Assembly: GCA_023362775.1 (NCBI GenBank)
Contig: JALMGJ010000002.1
Coordinates: forward strand, 70,595,414-70,659,413
Source of the DNA: Charina bottae
Lineage: Eukaryota; Chordata; Lepidosauria; Squamata; Charinaidae
DNA length: 64,000 nt
Direction of reading: 5' to 3'
Positions 31,976 to 44,551 of this stretch are shown piece by piece. The position numbers and the translations under genes are program-made. The notes under the pieces are model-generated. The model worked only from the letters and a program-made list of their open reading frames with translations. It was not told the DNA's origin and made no database searches. Positions within the stretch are counted from its first letter, which is position 1. Every line of letters starts with the position of its first letter.

Positions 31976-32845
31976 GAATCATCACTTTAAAGTTTTGTTT
32001 TATTGAAAAACCATTTCTTCTTTAACATCTGAATTAGGGATCTATAAAGGAAATATATTATTACTACTACTGCTACACAGTGGAATGCATTTAAACATCC
32101 TTAAAACTTCTATACGTTTTATTTATTGGTTCCTGCTTGGCTAACGTTTCTAAAATTCAAGCAAGAATAGCCATTTTTGCAGTTTAAACAGCTACAGTAT
32201 ATGCAGCCCAGGTGGGAAGGTGGGTGTGCATCTCAGAGAAAAATACTCTTGGATGGTGCTCTTAATTCTCTTTCTGCTCAGTGATATAGTGAAATTTCAC
32301 CCAGAAGTATTATGAGCTCAACTTCCTTTATTTGTTTAACTGTTCACATTTTCATTAAGTTGTTGCCATTCAGCAGCCCGTAATTTTATTTGTATGAGAG
32401 CTATATTCATCTCGTGTGTACAGGTGCCAATGTTGCTCCCTTTTCTCCTTGGCAGAAAAACAATGTGTCGGCAAAGATGGAAGCAATCAGAAGCAGAAAA
32501 AATACACGGAGGAACATCTCTCTACATATGTACCTTAGAAAGACTATCTTCAATTTTAGCAAGCTTGCAGGTGGGAAAGTTTACATAGGATATGAAGGGA
32601 AGTACAAGCAAAGCTGCACTACAACTAACCCATTCTCTTAAACTGCTACTGAAAGCTTCATTCAGTAACAAAGGCCTCGGAATTGAGCTATTAGGCACAG
32701 AAACCATGTTTATATCTGAAATGTCCCCAAAGGACAAGAAACTCACAAGTATAAAAAAGGGAAAGCAAATCAGAAGGTTTTACCTGCTCTGTGATAAGCC
32801 CTGGGAAAGTAGTCAGACAAGGGCTGGAATATAGTAGATGTTGTC
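31976..32845. other. unassigned non-coding DNA
   Basis: No gene or familiar repeat was recognised; it ends at the TSD of an L1-like element. Confidence 0.5.
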
Positions 32846-32862
32846 AGGACTATGATATGAGG

Positions 32863-33833
32863 GCTTCCGGTGGGGACATGGCCGACTGAACAGCCATGTC
32901 CATGAGCTCCGCGGACTGAACTGACAATGTGGCGGTTTTTTGGGCTCGGGCAGGCTTTTTCCCAAAGCCCGGAGCGTTTTCACGGACAAAGAAAACACTC
33001 AGAATCATCCCATCTGTCCTCCAGAACGGCGACTTATAGCCAGAGAATCGCAAACAGCGTCTGCGCCAATCTGGTAAATACCGCTGGGAGGCTGGGACAT
33101 CACCATTTCCAAGCTGCACTGTAGCCTTTAAGAGACACTCAGTCAAGCCACCCCATTTTTAAATCACCCAATTTTTTTTCCCAAGTTATGTACCCTAAGA
33201 GAGACTTTTTACAGCAAGGAGAAGCCTTTTCTCTTGGTGCTTATTGTTATCTCTGGGATTAATTTTTACAATTTTTTTCCCCCAAGTTTTGGCTTGTTTC
33301 CCTTTTAAACAATAAGGAGGATAGAGAATAAATAATTACCTCCCTGCTATTATTTTTGTATTGAATTTGAAGAATTTAATATTTTCCTACACGTTGAATC
33401 TGCTGTTTTGTTTTTTAGTTTGATTTTTATTATAGTGGACAGAAATGTATAGAAGTGGTGGTAGGAATGAAATAATTAAACAAATGTTGTTTTTTTGGGG
33501 GGGGGAGTTGATTAAGAGGTTTATATATTTCTTTTTCTTTTAATATAAGGGGAAGGAGCAATTTATTTAGTGATTTTTATAATGTGCTAATAGATTGATT
33601 TATAGAAATAATGCGATTTTGGTTTGATATAGAGTAAGGGATTGATTATGGAAATTACTGTTTATTCTTGTTGTTAAAAGTCGGAAGTCACTTCTTTATG
33701 TAATCTTTAAAATTCTTTTTTTTTCTGGTTTTTTCACACTTTTTAGTTTCCTCTCTTTTCTTTTTGTAGGTTTTTTTTGCTTTTTTGTAGTTTTTATCTT
33801 TGCTTTAAATCTAATAAAATTCTTATAAAAAGA
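32863..33833 (+). mobile_element. short L1-like element with 17-bp TSD
   Basis: It begins GCTTCCGGTGGGG like the outer copy at 24401, has a GC-rich leader with 'agctccgcgg', and ends T-rich with GGAAGTCACTTCTTTATG and 'ctaataaaattcttataaaa'. A perfect 17-bp TSD, aggactatgatatgagg, is at 32846-32862 and 33834-33850. At 971 bp with no ORF1 frame of note, it is an internally deleted non-autonomous copy. Confidence 0.85.
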
Positions 33834-34695
33834 AGGACTATGATATGAGGAAGATGATAAACTGGGTGACTACTAAAATGAAACGCTATTTATAAAAGGA
33901 AGCAGTATCCTCAGCATGGCAGTACATTACACCTATCTCATAGTTAGTGGCATGTGGGAAACAGTATGTTGGTTTGTCAGATAGACTTTAGATTAGAGAG
34001 CCTAGCTTGCATAGAACAGTACAAACATTGGGCTTTGATTGTGCTTGAAGCATCTGCCCAAAAATCTGCCAAAATTGACCAGCATTTTGTCCTTACCATT
34101 AGCAGAACTGGTAACCCAATATTCTCTTTGTCTTATTTAAAAGCATTACATGAAAGTGGTGACCAAAACCATGATGGGAAGTAAAGGATAATATTCATGG
34201 GCCATCCCTGATGAACACTGCATATAGAAGATTATAACTTGGAATGCAAAGAACATGAATTACTGAATTAAAGAATAAAAATACATACATGTGTAATTGT
34301 AAAAATAAGCGAAAGATGAAGGTAATAATAGATATGAATGAAGCTGGCCTCATCCTGTGGAAGGGAGCTGATGAATACATACGTGTACAGTACAGGAATG
34401 AAGGAGTAGATTTATGAATGAAAGAGCTAAAATATATGCCAGAAAGTATGATTCGATATTATCTGAATTGATGTCATCTACTTTGTTACGGATGTGTATG
34501 AAATTAGAAATTCATAGGTTGATGACAGATTCACATTACACTCCAGCAAACTGTGATCATGAAAGAACCAGGGATATGGTTTGCAGAAAAACTGTGAAAC
34601 ATGTATGAATGAATGTGATCTGGGGGAAAGGTGACATGAATGGATGGTGGGAACGAGATGAGAGAGTACAGAAAAAGTGATTGGACCATTTGGAG

Positions 34696-34829
34696 CAGGG
34701 TTTCTCAACCTGACCCATTTGAAGATGGGTGGACTTCAGCTCCCAGAATTCCCCAGCCATCATGTTGGCTGGAGAATTCTGGGAGTTGAAGTCCACCCAT
34801 CTTCAAATGGGCCAGGTTGAGAAACACTG
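34696..34829. mobile_element. palindromic hAT-like MITE with perfect TSD
   Basis: Ends CAGGGTTTCTCAACCTG and CAGGTTGAGAAACACTG. The two halves are near-perfect inverted repeats about 60 bp each, containing GATGGGTGGACTTCAGCTCC and its complement. Perfect 8-bp TSD atttggag at 34688-34695 and 34830-34837. A relative lies at 56204-56323. Confidence 0.92.
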
Positions 34830-36127
34830 ATTTGGAGATTCAAGAGTAAATGAGAATGGTGACTGGTATCAGCTTAAAAAAAAGGCTGTTTGGAATACCT
34901 AGTTGAAGCATACATCTATTCACAGTACACAAGAAAAAAAAGATGAATGTAATGTTTATGATGAAAGACTGAGAAATTAGTGAAGGATACAAAGGTGATG
35001 ATAGGTTCTGAATGTGTGGCAGATGATCAAGAGTAGATCTTAGGAAAATTGAAATGAAAGAAAGGGGGAAAAGTGAAAGAAACTAGTGTGACTGCACAAA
35101 CAGAAAGTAGGATCCCTGTATGAAAAGGGTATAGAAGACAGATTACTCTCCCAACAGAATAAATAGGAAATTGGGATTAGGCAAGAAGATGTGGAAGAGT
35201 GAAAAGAATAATGAAAGTGCCACAGAAGTGCGTAGAGTTATATTACTGGGAAATAAGAGAAAGGATGCTTAGTGGAATGAAGTGAAAGAGGCCGTGGAAG
35301 AGGGAAAATACTACAAAAAATAAGAATGAGAGATACATATTCTACAATGTGTATAAAGAGAAAAAGATAACTGCAAACAATGTCGTTAAAGAGGACAAAG
35401 AACAGTTAAGAGTAAAAGAGGCAGAGAAAATGCAGAATGATTTTGATGTTAAATTGTTTTGGAAATGGATGAAGAGGAATAAACAAGGATTCCCCAACAA
35501 AGTGACTAGAATTAAAATTAAAAGCAGTGATTGATTTGGGATGAAACTGATGTGAGGGAATGGTGGAAGGAGTGTTTTAGAAATTATGTGGTATGTTAAA
35601 GAGTAGAATTGAAATGAATACTATGTACAAGAAAAAATTACAAAAAGGAAGTTATAAATGCTATGAGAATGTTGAAAAGGCTACAGATGTAAATGGTACA
35701 CATGGAGAAATGTTAAAATATGAATGTGGTTTGCTAATAGAGTGATTGTGACTTTTTAATGTGTGCGCGAATACATATCTGCACCTGATGACTGGAAGAA
35801 CGCAATTATTGTTCTGTTACATAAATGAAAAGGCAACAAGGGTGAATCCAAAAACTACATAGGGATTATTACCTGAGAAAGTGTCTGGCAGAATTCTGAT
35901 TGATAGGGTGTGAGAAGTGACAATGAGCAAAATCTGAGAAGTGCAGTGTGACTCTATACCAGCAAGAGGGTGTAAAGACTAGAATTTTGCTCTTCAGCAA
36001 ATCAATGAGAAATCTAAGTATCTGAAAAAGAAAATGTCTTGTACATTTTCAATGAACAGGGAGTAAGATAAAATTTTTGATATCCCCTTACTTTTTTCAT
36101 ATATTTATGAATAAATATATAAGGAAT

Positions 36128-36360
36128 GCTTGTGGTGACATTAGATCCAAGAGACTGTGAGTTCTAGTCCTGCCTTAGGCATGAAAGCCAGCTGGGTGAC
36201 CTTGGGCCAGTCACTCTCTCTCAGCTCAACTCACCATACAGGGTTGTTGTTGCGGGGAAAATAGGAGGAGGTATGTTAGGTATGTTCGCCACCTTGAGTT
36301 ATTTTTAAAAATAATAAAGGCAGGATAGAAAATAAATAAAATAAAATAAATAAATAAAAT
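36128..36360 (+). mobile_element. tRNA-derived SINE with MIR-like core
   Basis: A degraded tRNA-like head (36128-36170, 'gagttctagtcctgcc' in place of a B box) is followed by GGGTGACCTTGGGCCAGTCA, the CORE/MIR-type conserved block. The L2-type 3' end is 'gccaccttgagtt...ataaaggcaggatagaaaataa', with an AATAA tail. It interrupts the LINE fossil. Confidence 0.7.
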
Positions 36361-36789
36361 ATGCACACAATGCTATGTTGCTGGATCTGAATGCTATGCA
36401 GTGAATGCTAGATTCATTATGTGATGTAATGAGGTGCATGGATCTGAAAATTAATGTGCTGAAGACCAAACTGACTAAAACAGTTCCAGACAAGCTAAAG
36501 GAGTTCCAAACAGCAATGCAACATTATGGCTTGTTGCAAAACAATTAGGAACTCTAAATTATGGATGGGTGAACACTCAGGTAGAAAGTGACCTAAAATA
36601 TGAATTTCTTCCAATATGGGATGGAAAGAATTTGAGATTTTAAAAAAAGCATATATGGATCCATGCAGAGGCATCTGAATGCTTAGCTTTTAAAAGTCCA
36701 AGTTTCAATTCAAGCACGTTTGGAGTGGCCACCTATTCTTTCTAAGAGGTTCTTTATTTGTAACAGCTCCTTAATGAAACTGAGTCAAA

Positions 36790-37172
36790 TACATGAATGA
36801 AAACTCCCCCCCCCCCGTTGTATCTATCTGTCTTGTGAGATCTGGCGGGAGAGGCATGCTATGGGTCCCGTACATTAGGAAGTGTCATCTGGAGGGTTCC
36901 TGGAGGACAGCCTTTTCTGTCATGGCACCCACCCCCTGGAACAACATTCTCCCAGAGATTAGACTTGCCTTTAAAAACCTGGTTTTCTTGCTGAGCCTTG
37001 GGTCCGGGATGTGTGATTGAACCTGTATCCTGGTTGTTGACTGGGTTGCTGGTTCTATCTCGGCCCCTATATTTGTTATTTATTACTTTCCTATGATGTT
37101 TTTTATTTTGTTTTTATTTTGTTAGCTGCCCAGAGGGTGGCCATATAAATTGAATAAATAAATGACATTTCA
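36790..37172 (+). mobile_element. L2/CR1-like LINE 3' end
   Basis: A frame reads RGMLWVPYIRKCHLEGSW then AFSVMAPTPWNNILPEIRL, the C-terminal signature of L2-type ORF2; the same block occurs at 8255-8310. The 3' end 'gctgcccagagggtggccatataaatt' carries an AATA tail. A C-run lies at 36808-36817. Only the end of the element is present. Confidence 0.75.
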
Positions 37173-40100
37173 TTTTGTTGCTTTGCTTTGGATAAAGCTT
37201 GACAAATTAAGTTTCTTTATAAATGGGATAGAAAGAACAAGTTGAACACATATATTATATTCCTTCTTTGACTTTTTCAGGATTTAAATTTTCAGTTCCT
37301 GTTGTTACGATCCTAGCGTAGCAGTGCACAGTCTTTTCTGCCTACTGGGAGGGGCAATGCAGATACCAACTACTATATGCATCTCTCCTTTTTCTTGTTT
37401 TCAACCTCTCATTACAGAAGTATGTCACAAGAATCCAGCAATGTTAGTCTGAACCTGTGCTGAGTTGCTTAGCTTGAATAGCTTAAAACACAAAGTGGAT
37501 AGTAATAAGAAATCCTTTACTGCCATGTCTGCATTTAGTGCAGGCTTTGAATCTTCTGGACATAGCTTGGACAGATCTTTCTTCCTCTGATTTCTGACAA
37601 ATGGTACCAGTTGTTTCTTATATTTCACTTGACTATGTAGTATATGTTTGCTTGTGACAGATCCCAGATCAACCGTTTGGGTGTCTGGTTGTCTGTCTGG
37701 TTGGAACCAACTGGTGATTAAGAAGGAGTCCCAGGTGCAGAAAGAAGGAAGGGAGACTAGAAAGTTGTCAGCTGGGAATAAATCAGGATACTACTGATGA
37801 AAAGTATATAGCAAAAAAAGATCCAGAATAAGCTTCCAATTCACCATTTCTTCATTTCTGTCATTAACAACTTAAAACTAGTACCCTATGGGAGCCAGTC
37901 CTATGAACATCTTGACAACACAGAGAAGGTCAAATTTATCCCCATCCCAAAGGGGATAAATGAGTGGGGATTCCAAGTGAACACTCCTGCTTATGTGGCC
38001 TAGGCATTTACAAGTTGTAATGTAGTTTTAGAAGGTTATACAGTAAGAAAGGTATGGGGTGAAACAATTTGTTCTTACTAACACAAAGAAGCTATGGTCT
38101 TAATCCTAGAACTGCCTCAGAGGTGGCAACCGGTCTTATGCCAGACTTGTAACCAGACAGACTTACTAGTTTATATAGCAAACAAAATTATAACTCCTAG
38201 CTTTATTGTAGAACACAACACACTTGACTTGTAACTCCTGCAGTGACAAAATAAAAGCAGTTACAGAAGAGAAGCTCTAAAGTTCTAAATTACAAAAAGA
38301 TTATTTCAAAGAGGAAATTCCCCATTAAAGCAAAATTAAGTATCCTAACAGAATGTTCCGCAAATCAAGTACTATGATTACTGAATTTTCTGACAGGATC
38401 CAATCATGACCTAATTATGAACAGAGGCTTGCTTGATTATCATTCATGCAATAGGGAAAATTTGGTTTTCATGTGATGTGAAATATGGCATCAGCGAAAA
38501 GAAAAGAAAAGAAAACATGATAGCTATTGAACATTTCTGAGGAAAAAAATTAAACCCTTATAAATAGTCCAGCTATTCTGGAAATAAAATGAGATGGGAC
38601 ATGGGCTGGAAAGAGCATATAGTATAGGCATTACAGAGAAACAGATTTGTATTTAGTAAGGCAAGGCAGCAACTTGCAGAAATGGGTAGAATTCTGCAAA
38701 GTAGCATCAACAAGAGATGAGAATTATCACATTTCACTTCCATGACTACAAAAATGTAACTTTGAGCTCTGCATATTTGCTGGCTCTATTTCTTCCCTTG
38801 GCTACACACTTGAAAATAATGCTTTACTTTGAGAAAGGTACTGAGATTGATCAAGACAAGTGTTAAAATTAAATGAGGAAAAAGAAAAAATTCAACCACC
38901 TTATAAAGTGTCAGAAATGAAAGGCAAACATTTAAGGCCAGGAATAATTCAAGATGCTGAAAGACTTCTAATTTTTCCCATCTTTGGTTTGGGAGGGGGA
39001 GGATCAGTCTTAAAATGGTTTGGACCTAGTTCATTTACAAACTTACATGTTTTTAAATCTACTGTTGAAAAATCTTTTAAAATATGTAATTGCTTTAAAG
39101 GTCTGATATTGACATTAGTGTCTTTGGAATAAGGAATGTAGAAATGTAGATGCTAGAATAAGGACACACACCCTGATGGATCACATGAATGCATAATGAT
39201 TAAACTCAATGAGAAACGAACATTTAAATACTCTTTTGGGCCCAAATAATTACATTAATTCACACTGCTACTGAATGCATTATCGACAATAGATACTTGG
39301 AAATAACTGTTTCTTTCCTTCCTTCTTTCCGGCTAATGATAATGCTAGCTACTCTTCCCAGGTTAAACAAGATGAAATGTTCAGATGTCTGTGTTTCTGT
39401 TCACTCCTACTAAAAAGGGTGATAGGTATATGTGAATGGAAATTTTCCACAGACTATTTTCAAATCATTTGAGTGACATAATATGAGGAATGTTAACTCC
39501 CACACTAAACAGCAAAGAAAGCAAGTATAGTTTCAAAACACCGGTTGTTTTGAAAGATCTAATTTTGTCTTAATTGAGAAGTTCATTAACTATTAAATGA
39601 AGCAAAAACACTAATGAACATTTGCAATATTCAGGTAAGGTCCTCTCTACAAAAGCCTTAGTTTTCTCTTTCATTCTTATTTATTCATTCTTATTTAGTC
39701 TATGAATCACACGGTCACACTAGGAGTGTTTACAATTGATTATATTGTATTATATTGAAAAAACTCTTCTTTACTCTATGCCTGCAGATATAATCCCATA
39801 GGCATATCAATATAAGAAAGAAACTTAAGGCATATTAGAGGAGACGTTTGAGCAGAGACTGGAACAGATATAATTTACTACTTGTTATACAGTCTATAGT
39901 GGAAAAAACAGAACAGCTTTAGTATTGAAATAAATCCATACTTTGCTTTGAAGTTGCTGATGACAACTTTCTCAGCCATGGCTTTCTACTTGTTAAACTG
40001 GAATCAACAAGGAAGAAGCGGCAGTATCAAAATGTTTAATGATACGCACAGCTGATGTGCACTAGAAGACACTGTGACAGAAGAAGAAAAATGCATCATA

Positions 40101-41320
40101 TTATTATATTATTTAGTTTTATAGCACAGCCAGAAGCTCCGCTCCCCACACATACTTATGTAGGCAGGTTTATGGATGGCCTTCAATGGATCCTTGGTTT
40201 CCAACCAACCATGCCAGAGTTGTTAGTAACTAGGAGCTCTCAGCAGGAGGCCTTGAATTATAGCAATCAGCACTGACAGAACTGAAATAAGTCAGTCTCT
40301 GCTTTTTCATTGGTCTGCAAGGAAAGTAATCAAAACACCATCACTCTCCCTGCAAACCAACCCACCCAACACAAAGAGGACAAGGCAGCTATTTGACTTG
40401 CAGTAAGCTTTTTCATTTGTCCCACTCCACTTATTATGGCATTGGTCCAGACAACTTGCTCCCCTTTTCATGAGCTCTGCGGTGGCCATTTCTCTAAAGC
40501 TGCCTATCATTTCCTTATCAAACAGGAAAAAGGAAGGATCACTAGAGACACATCTCAGCCACACTGAGATTTCACTCTCTCAGTGGGCTGTAAGTGCCCC
40601 TATAATGTTAGCTTTTTAAATCATGTGTTATTATTACCCGCAGTTGCCATTCAATCTGCAAAGAATAAAGCACTGGGGGTTTCAAGGCCCACACAATAAC
40701 TCCGAGCATTTGCCAGTGATTGGGCAAACAAAGCTACCATGTTTCAATTATATTGGAAACCTTTCTGTTGTGTGAGTCTGGTGGGGTACGTCCATGCATA
40801 CATGTAATATAGGCAGGTGAGTATTATTGCCCATGAATGGGCTACTTACTTTACTAAGATATACTTCAGTATCTGGCAGTGCAAATGTGTCTTTTAATAA
40901 TTATTTACAAATGTTGCTTGTGTACACATAAGACCATGAGCACCCTGAACTCTAAACGTTTCAGATGAATCTTCAAAGAAGAAAGCACCCTTGGATTCAT
41001 AAATCCAGCTGTGAAACTTTTAGCATATTCACTGTACCAATGTTGTTATAAAGATCACAGTCACAAGAAACAGCACATCCAACTGAATAGGACCCAGAGG
41101 TAGATATTCTCAGGAGGAAATTTACTCTTTCTCTGGACTCCACCCAAGGCTGTATTTCAAGAGCGTAACCCCAGGCAGACCAACTGAAGTGCGTAGTTCT
41201 AGTATATGCCCTTTTAACAGTATTTTGGGGTGCAGCAGTCCAAGGCAACAGAAAGATGCTGAAAAGTCGGTAAAAGCAATCAGGGCAAAAAAATAGGCAA
41301 TTTCTCCTGCAGGAGAAAGA
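37173..41320. other. unassigned non-coding DNA
   Basis: A long AT-rich stretch with no recognised gene or repeat. The frame at 38860-39132 shows no motif. 'gttacgatcctagcgtagca' at 37313-37332 faintly resembles the start of the LTR-like remnant at 22892 but has no further support. Confidence 0.45.
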
Positions 41321-41328
41321 GCCTAGAC

Positions 41329-41600
41329 CAGAGCTTTCCAAACTGTGTGTGGCGACACAAAAGTGTGTCGCCACACACAGTCTGGTGTGTCGCCACACAA
41401 CCCGGAAGCGCTGATCATCATCAGCGCTTCCAGGTTTTCCTGCGGCGACACACCAACCGCGGCGTGCAAAAACCTGAAAGCGGCAGCAGCGCTTCCGGGT
41501 TTTTGCGCGCTGCCACAATGGCGGCACTTCCGGGTTTTCCCGCGGCGACACACCAATGGCGGTTGGTGTGTCGCCGCGGGAAAAACTTTGGAAAGCCCTG
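41329..41600. mobile_element. hAT-type MITE, 'TTTCCAAA' family, subtype 2
   Basis: Ends CAGAGCTTTCCAAACTGTG and AACTTTGGAAAGCCCTG. Perfect 8-bp TSD gcctagac at 41321-41328 and 41601-41608. The interior has three inverted modules: GTGTGTCGCCACAC near 41364-41398, GGAAGCGCTGATCATCATCAGCGCTTCC near 41403-41430, and a CCCGCGGCGACACACCAA palindrome near 41538-41580. It is longer than the 20131 copy because of an extra AAACC...GGTTTTTGC segment. Confidence 0.92.
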
Positions 41601-41608
41601 GCCTAGAC

Positions 41609-42859
41609 AGTGAAGTGGCTTTGATAGGATGCAGAAAACCTCACCTCCTTCTGTCAGAGAAACAAATTATTATAAAATAAAGTATGATATAAAATTTCAC
41701 AAAGTCACATTTACAATCATTCATTGGTTTACTTTCATCACTTGAGAGCTTTCCTAACTTTATACTGTACAAAAAAACAATGTCACATTAGCTGACTTTT
41801 CCACTAACACATGAAATCTAACTTTTTCTGGTCCCTAGCTTGTTCCAGAGAGAAGGATTTCCTAGCTCCCAATAGCAGCTGCTGCAAATCTGTAGGCAAG
41901 GATAAATAAAAATACTGGGCTAGTTTTCTTGATGAGTCAAACATATTATAAGAGCCATAGATTCCTACTCCATCAATTTTCCTTAGCACTGACCATTTAA
42001 GCAGAACTCTTTAATTGCTTTTACAAAACACGAACAACATATCCTCTCAATCCTCTGGTGAGCTGTTGGAGCCCAGATATAGCAATACATGTATAAGATG
42101 CCAAGGCAGAAATTAATGCACCACTTAGGAAATTAAAAAAAAAAGTCAGAGGTGAACTGTTTCTCCCAGGATCAAATAGTAAATCAGAACTGAAGTAAGT
42201 GCTTCAGTATCTTATGCCTCAACCAAAAAGTTCATCCTTTCTTTTTCAGTTTTGCTTCCTTATATTAAATCCTCTGCCTGCCGTCTCTGTTCTTCTTACA
42301 TGCACAAAATAACACATGATAGTGTTCAAGGTTCTATGATGAAAGCTTCCCCAATGTCAGTTCATTAAGGAAGAGATGCAGCACAGTGCATTTAGCTACA
42401 CCTTCTCAGCATCCCGAGACCTTCCTTCCTCAGCAGCCCATTAATCGCCCTGGTCCATTGATCAATTCATTATGTCACTAATGTCTCCCTCCTTTTCACA
42501 AGACAAATGAAAAGGTTTAAAAGAAATGTGAGAACTGTACTTGATATAAGAATATTGTTTGACAACTAAAAGCGTTGCTCGAACAATGCTCAGTTTAGTG
42601 TAAGGTATGGCATATGAAACTCTGGCATATAGGGCTCCCTCAGTATGTATTTATGAAGGAAGAAATGCTAGAGTTTACGTTCTCTGCAAAATCATATTCT
42701 CGCTGACATGGACATAAATGATACATCCCTTGGCTAAGTACTAGTGGAAAATACTGAGCAGATGCTCAGACAAGTATCCATTTTCAGTCAGACTGTAACT
42801 CCAAAAACAAATTGAACCAAATATGGATATTAGTGATGCAGCCTACAGGATTTGATAAA
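41609..42859. other. unassigned non-coding DNA
   Basis: No gene or familiar repeat recognised. Confidence 0.5.
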
Positions 42860-42874
42860 GGCTTTTAAAGTAAG

Positions 42875-43073
42875 TCTATGAAGGTTCTCAGTCATCCAGG
42901 TGGAACAGTCTGTGGCTTGAATCATGTCAACTGGATTTCTATTTTCTTAGTGGAAACGTTTCACTCCTTATCCAAGGAGCTTCTTCAGTCTTCAGAAGAA
43001 GCTCCTTGGATAAGGAGTGAAACGTTTCCACTAAGAAAATAGAAATCCAGTTGACATGATTCAAGCCACAGGC
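42875..43073. mobile_element. minimal head-to-head Penelope dimer (palindrome)
   Basis: Two ~100-nt PLE 3' ends face outward, joined at about 42990. Each arm has GCTCCTTGGATAAGGAG and AAACGTTTCCACTAAG with the downstream TTGACATGATTCAAGC. A perfect 15-bp TSD, ggcttttaaagtaag, lies at 42860-42874 and 43074-43088. The left end has a ~36-nt extension (tctatgaaggttctcagtca...) lacking on the right. It holds no coding sequence. The layout is a miniature of the 10.9-15.6 kb dimer. Confidence 0.93.
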
Positions 43074-43088
43074 TTTTAAAGTAAGGTT

Positions 43089-43619
43089 TGGGTCCCAGAG
43101 AGGTTGTAGGTAGTGGTACAGTACATGCTTTGAATGTAGAAGGTTCTAGGGTCAGTCTATGACATTTTTAGCTAAAAGCATTAGGTAGCCGGTGATGTGA
43201 AAGACTTCTGTCTTGAAGCTCTGGAGCAGTGTTCCAGTCAGAGCAGACAATATTGTGCTAAATGGGTAACGGGGTAGATTTGGCCTGATATAAGACAGCT
43301 TCCTATGTAGCACTGGAAAACCTGAGTTTGAAATAAGCCTTGAAAAACGGGGTTACTGATCTTTAAGTGTTATTTTAGAATTGTCTTCAGTGTTCTATCA
43401 CAGATATGAAGCCCATTGTTGGAACAAATAACCAGCAGCAAATTGTACCAAATGCCTGTTTTGGACCCACCCTAGAAATGAACATAACTGTAGTTTTCTC
43501 ATACATTATGGGACATGTAATTTAGTAAAAAGATGTGCTAGCTCCTACCAAATCTTGGGAACAATCTTTAAAAAAACAGTGCAGTTATAGTTACCATGCT
43601 TGCAAAAAATATAAAGGCA
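43089..43619. other. unassigned non-coding DNA
   Basis: No gene or familiar repeat recognised. Confidence 0.5.
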
Positions 43620-43673
43620 CAAGTACAAATAGCCCAGAGTCCCTTGTATGGGAGATGGGCAGGGAATAAATTT

Positions 43674-43722
<49 letters not shown>
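43620..43722 (+). repeat. L2/CR1-like tail with (GATA)n microsatellite
   Basis: 'agcccagagtcccttgtatg' and 'ggagatgggcagggaataaa' form the L2/CR1-like 3' end, directly followed by about 12 GATA units at 43674-43722. The Leu-Ser-Ile-Tyr repeat frame on the minus strand is a translation of this array. Confidence 0.85.
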
Positions 43723-44539
43723 GCAAGGGAAGAAGTTTATTTTCATTTAATGCATCATCCAACATTCCACTCCTCTTCTGTGTTTCCTCATTCACACATT
43801 TAATCTTTAAACTCCTCCCCAAATGATTTAATCTTTAAACTCTTCCCCAAGTGCTACAAAACATAGACCTCAGTTTCTAAAGTTAAATGCACTAAGAATA
43901 AGCTTGGAGATTAAATCATAGTTCCCCAATTCTTACTTCCGGAATTTACTGCAATAACAACATATAGGGTGGTCAGGAATGAATTTGAATTCTTGTCTCT
44001 TAAGTTTAGCATTAGTCATTCTGTTTTTCCTTTCACATTTTGAGTAGATCTGATTTATAGCAATGTTTGGGATAATAATGAAAAAATCCACATAATTCAA
44101 GGCTCTTACATATAGTTGGCAGCCTATAGTTCACCTGGCTAGTATCATGATCAATCCTCAGCTCAGTATTTTGCTATTAGCAAAATGTCTGAGTCACCTA
44201 TCTATGATCAAGTATTCATGGTGATCTGTAAGACAAACGAAGAAAAACATAAACCATCACACACTGTACATACAGTATATACAACATACACAAAACAGCA
44301 GCATTTTAAGACAAATGCCGTAATTTGTGTACAGCGAATGGGCAAGTATCCTACTGGCAAAAAAAGGACCATGTTGGGATGAGGAACCTCTTAAGTTACC
44401 TCAGAGTAACTTAAGCACAGCACACATAGGCAGGTTGCAATTGTTCATAGGGACAAGCTTTGTTTTTAAAACTATATTAAGTCTCTTTTAGGTTTATGCT
44501 AGTTAATTATAGGAAACCACTATGCCAATTTCAAGCAAC
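43723..44539. other. unassigned DNA with a short tandem duplication
   Basis: A ~27-bp unit containing TTTAATCTTTAAACTC is repeated twice at about 43799-43852. Nothing else was recognised. Confidence 0.5.
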
Positions 44540-44551
44540 TCTACTCCTGAA

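Larger units (their letters stand above)
34200..36680 (+). mobile_element. ancient LINE fossil (RT motifs, clade unresolved)
   Basis: Badly decayed frames in order. At about 35780-35870, 'DDWKNAIIVLLHK..KGNKGESKNYIGII' resembles the RT fingers of RTE/RTEX-like LINEs. At about 36390-36485, 'CDVMRCMDLKINVLKTK' resembles the RT region after the catalytic motif. Upstream 34.9-35.7 kb has weak traces of the connecting domain. A MITE (34696-34829) and a tRNA-SINE (36128-36360) are inserted. Limits are approximate. Confidence 0.5.

Noticed and set aside
37313..37332. Possible third LTR start (gttacgatcctagcgtagca)
   Set aside because: Only about 20 bases resemble the remnant at 22892 and the following sequence does not.
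38860..39132. 90-codon frame in a long unassigned region
   Set aside because: No motif, no splice or promoter context and no homology I can recall; plausible by chance at this AT content.
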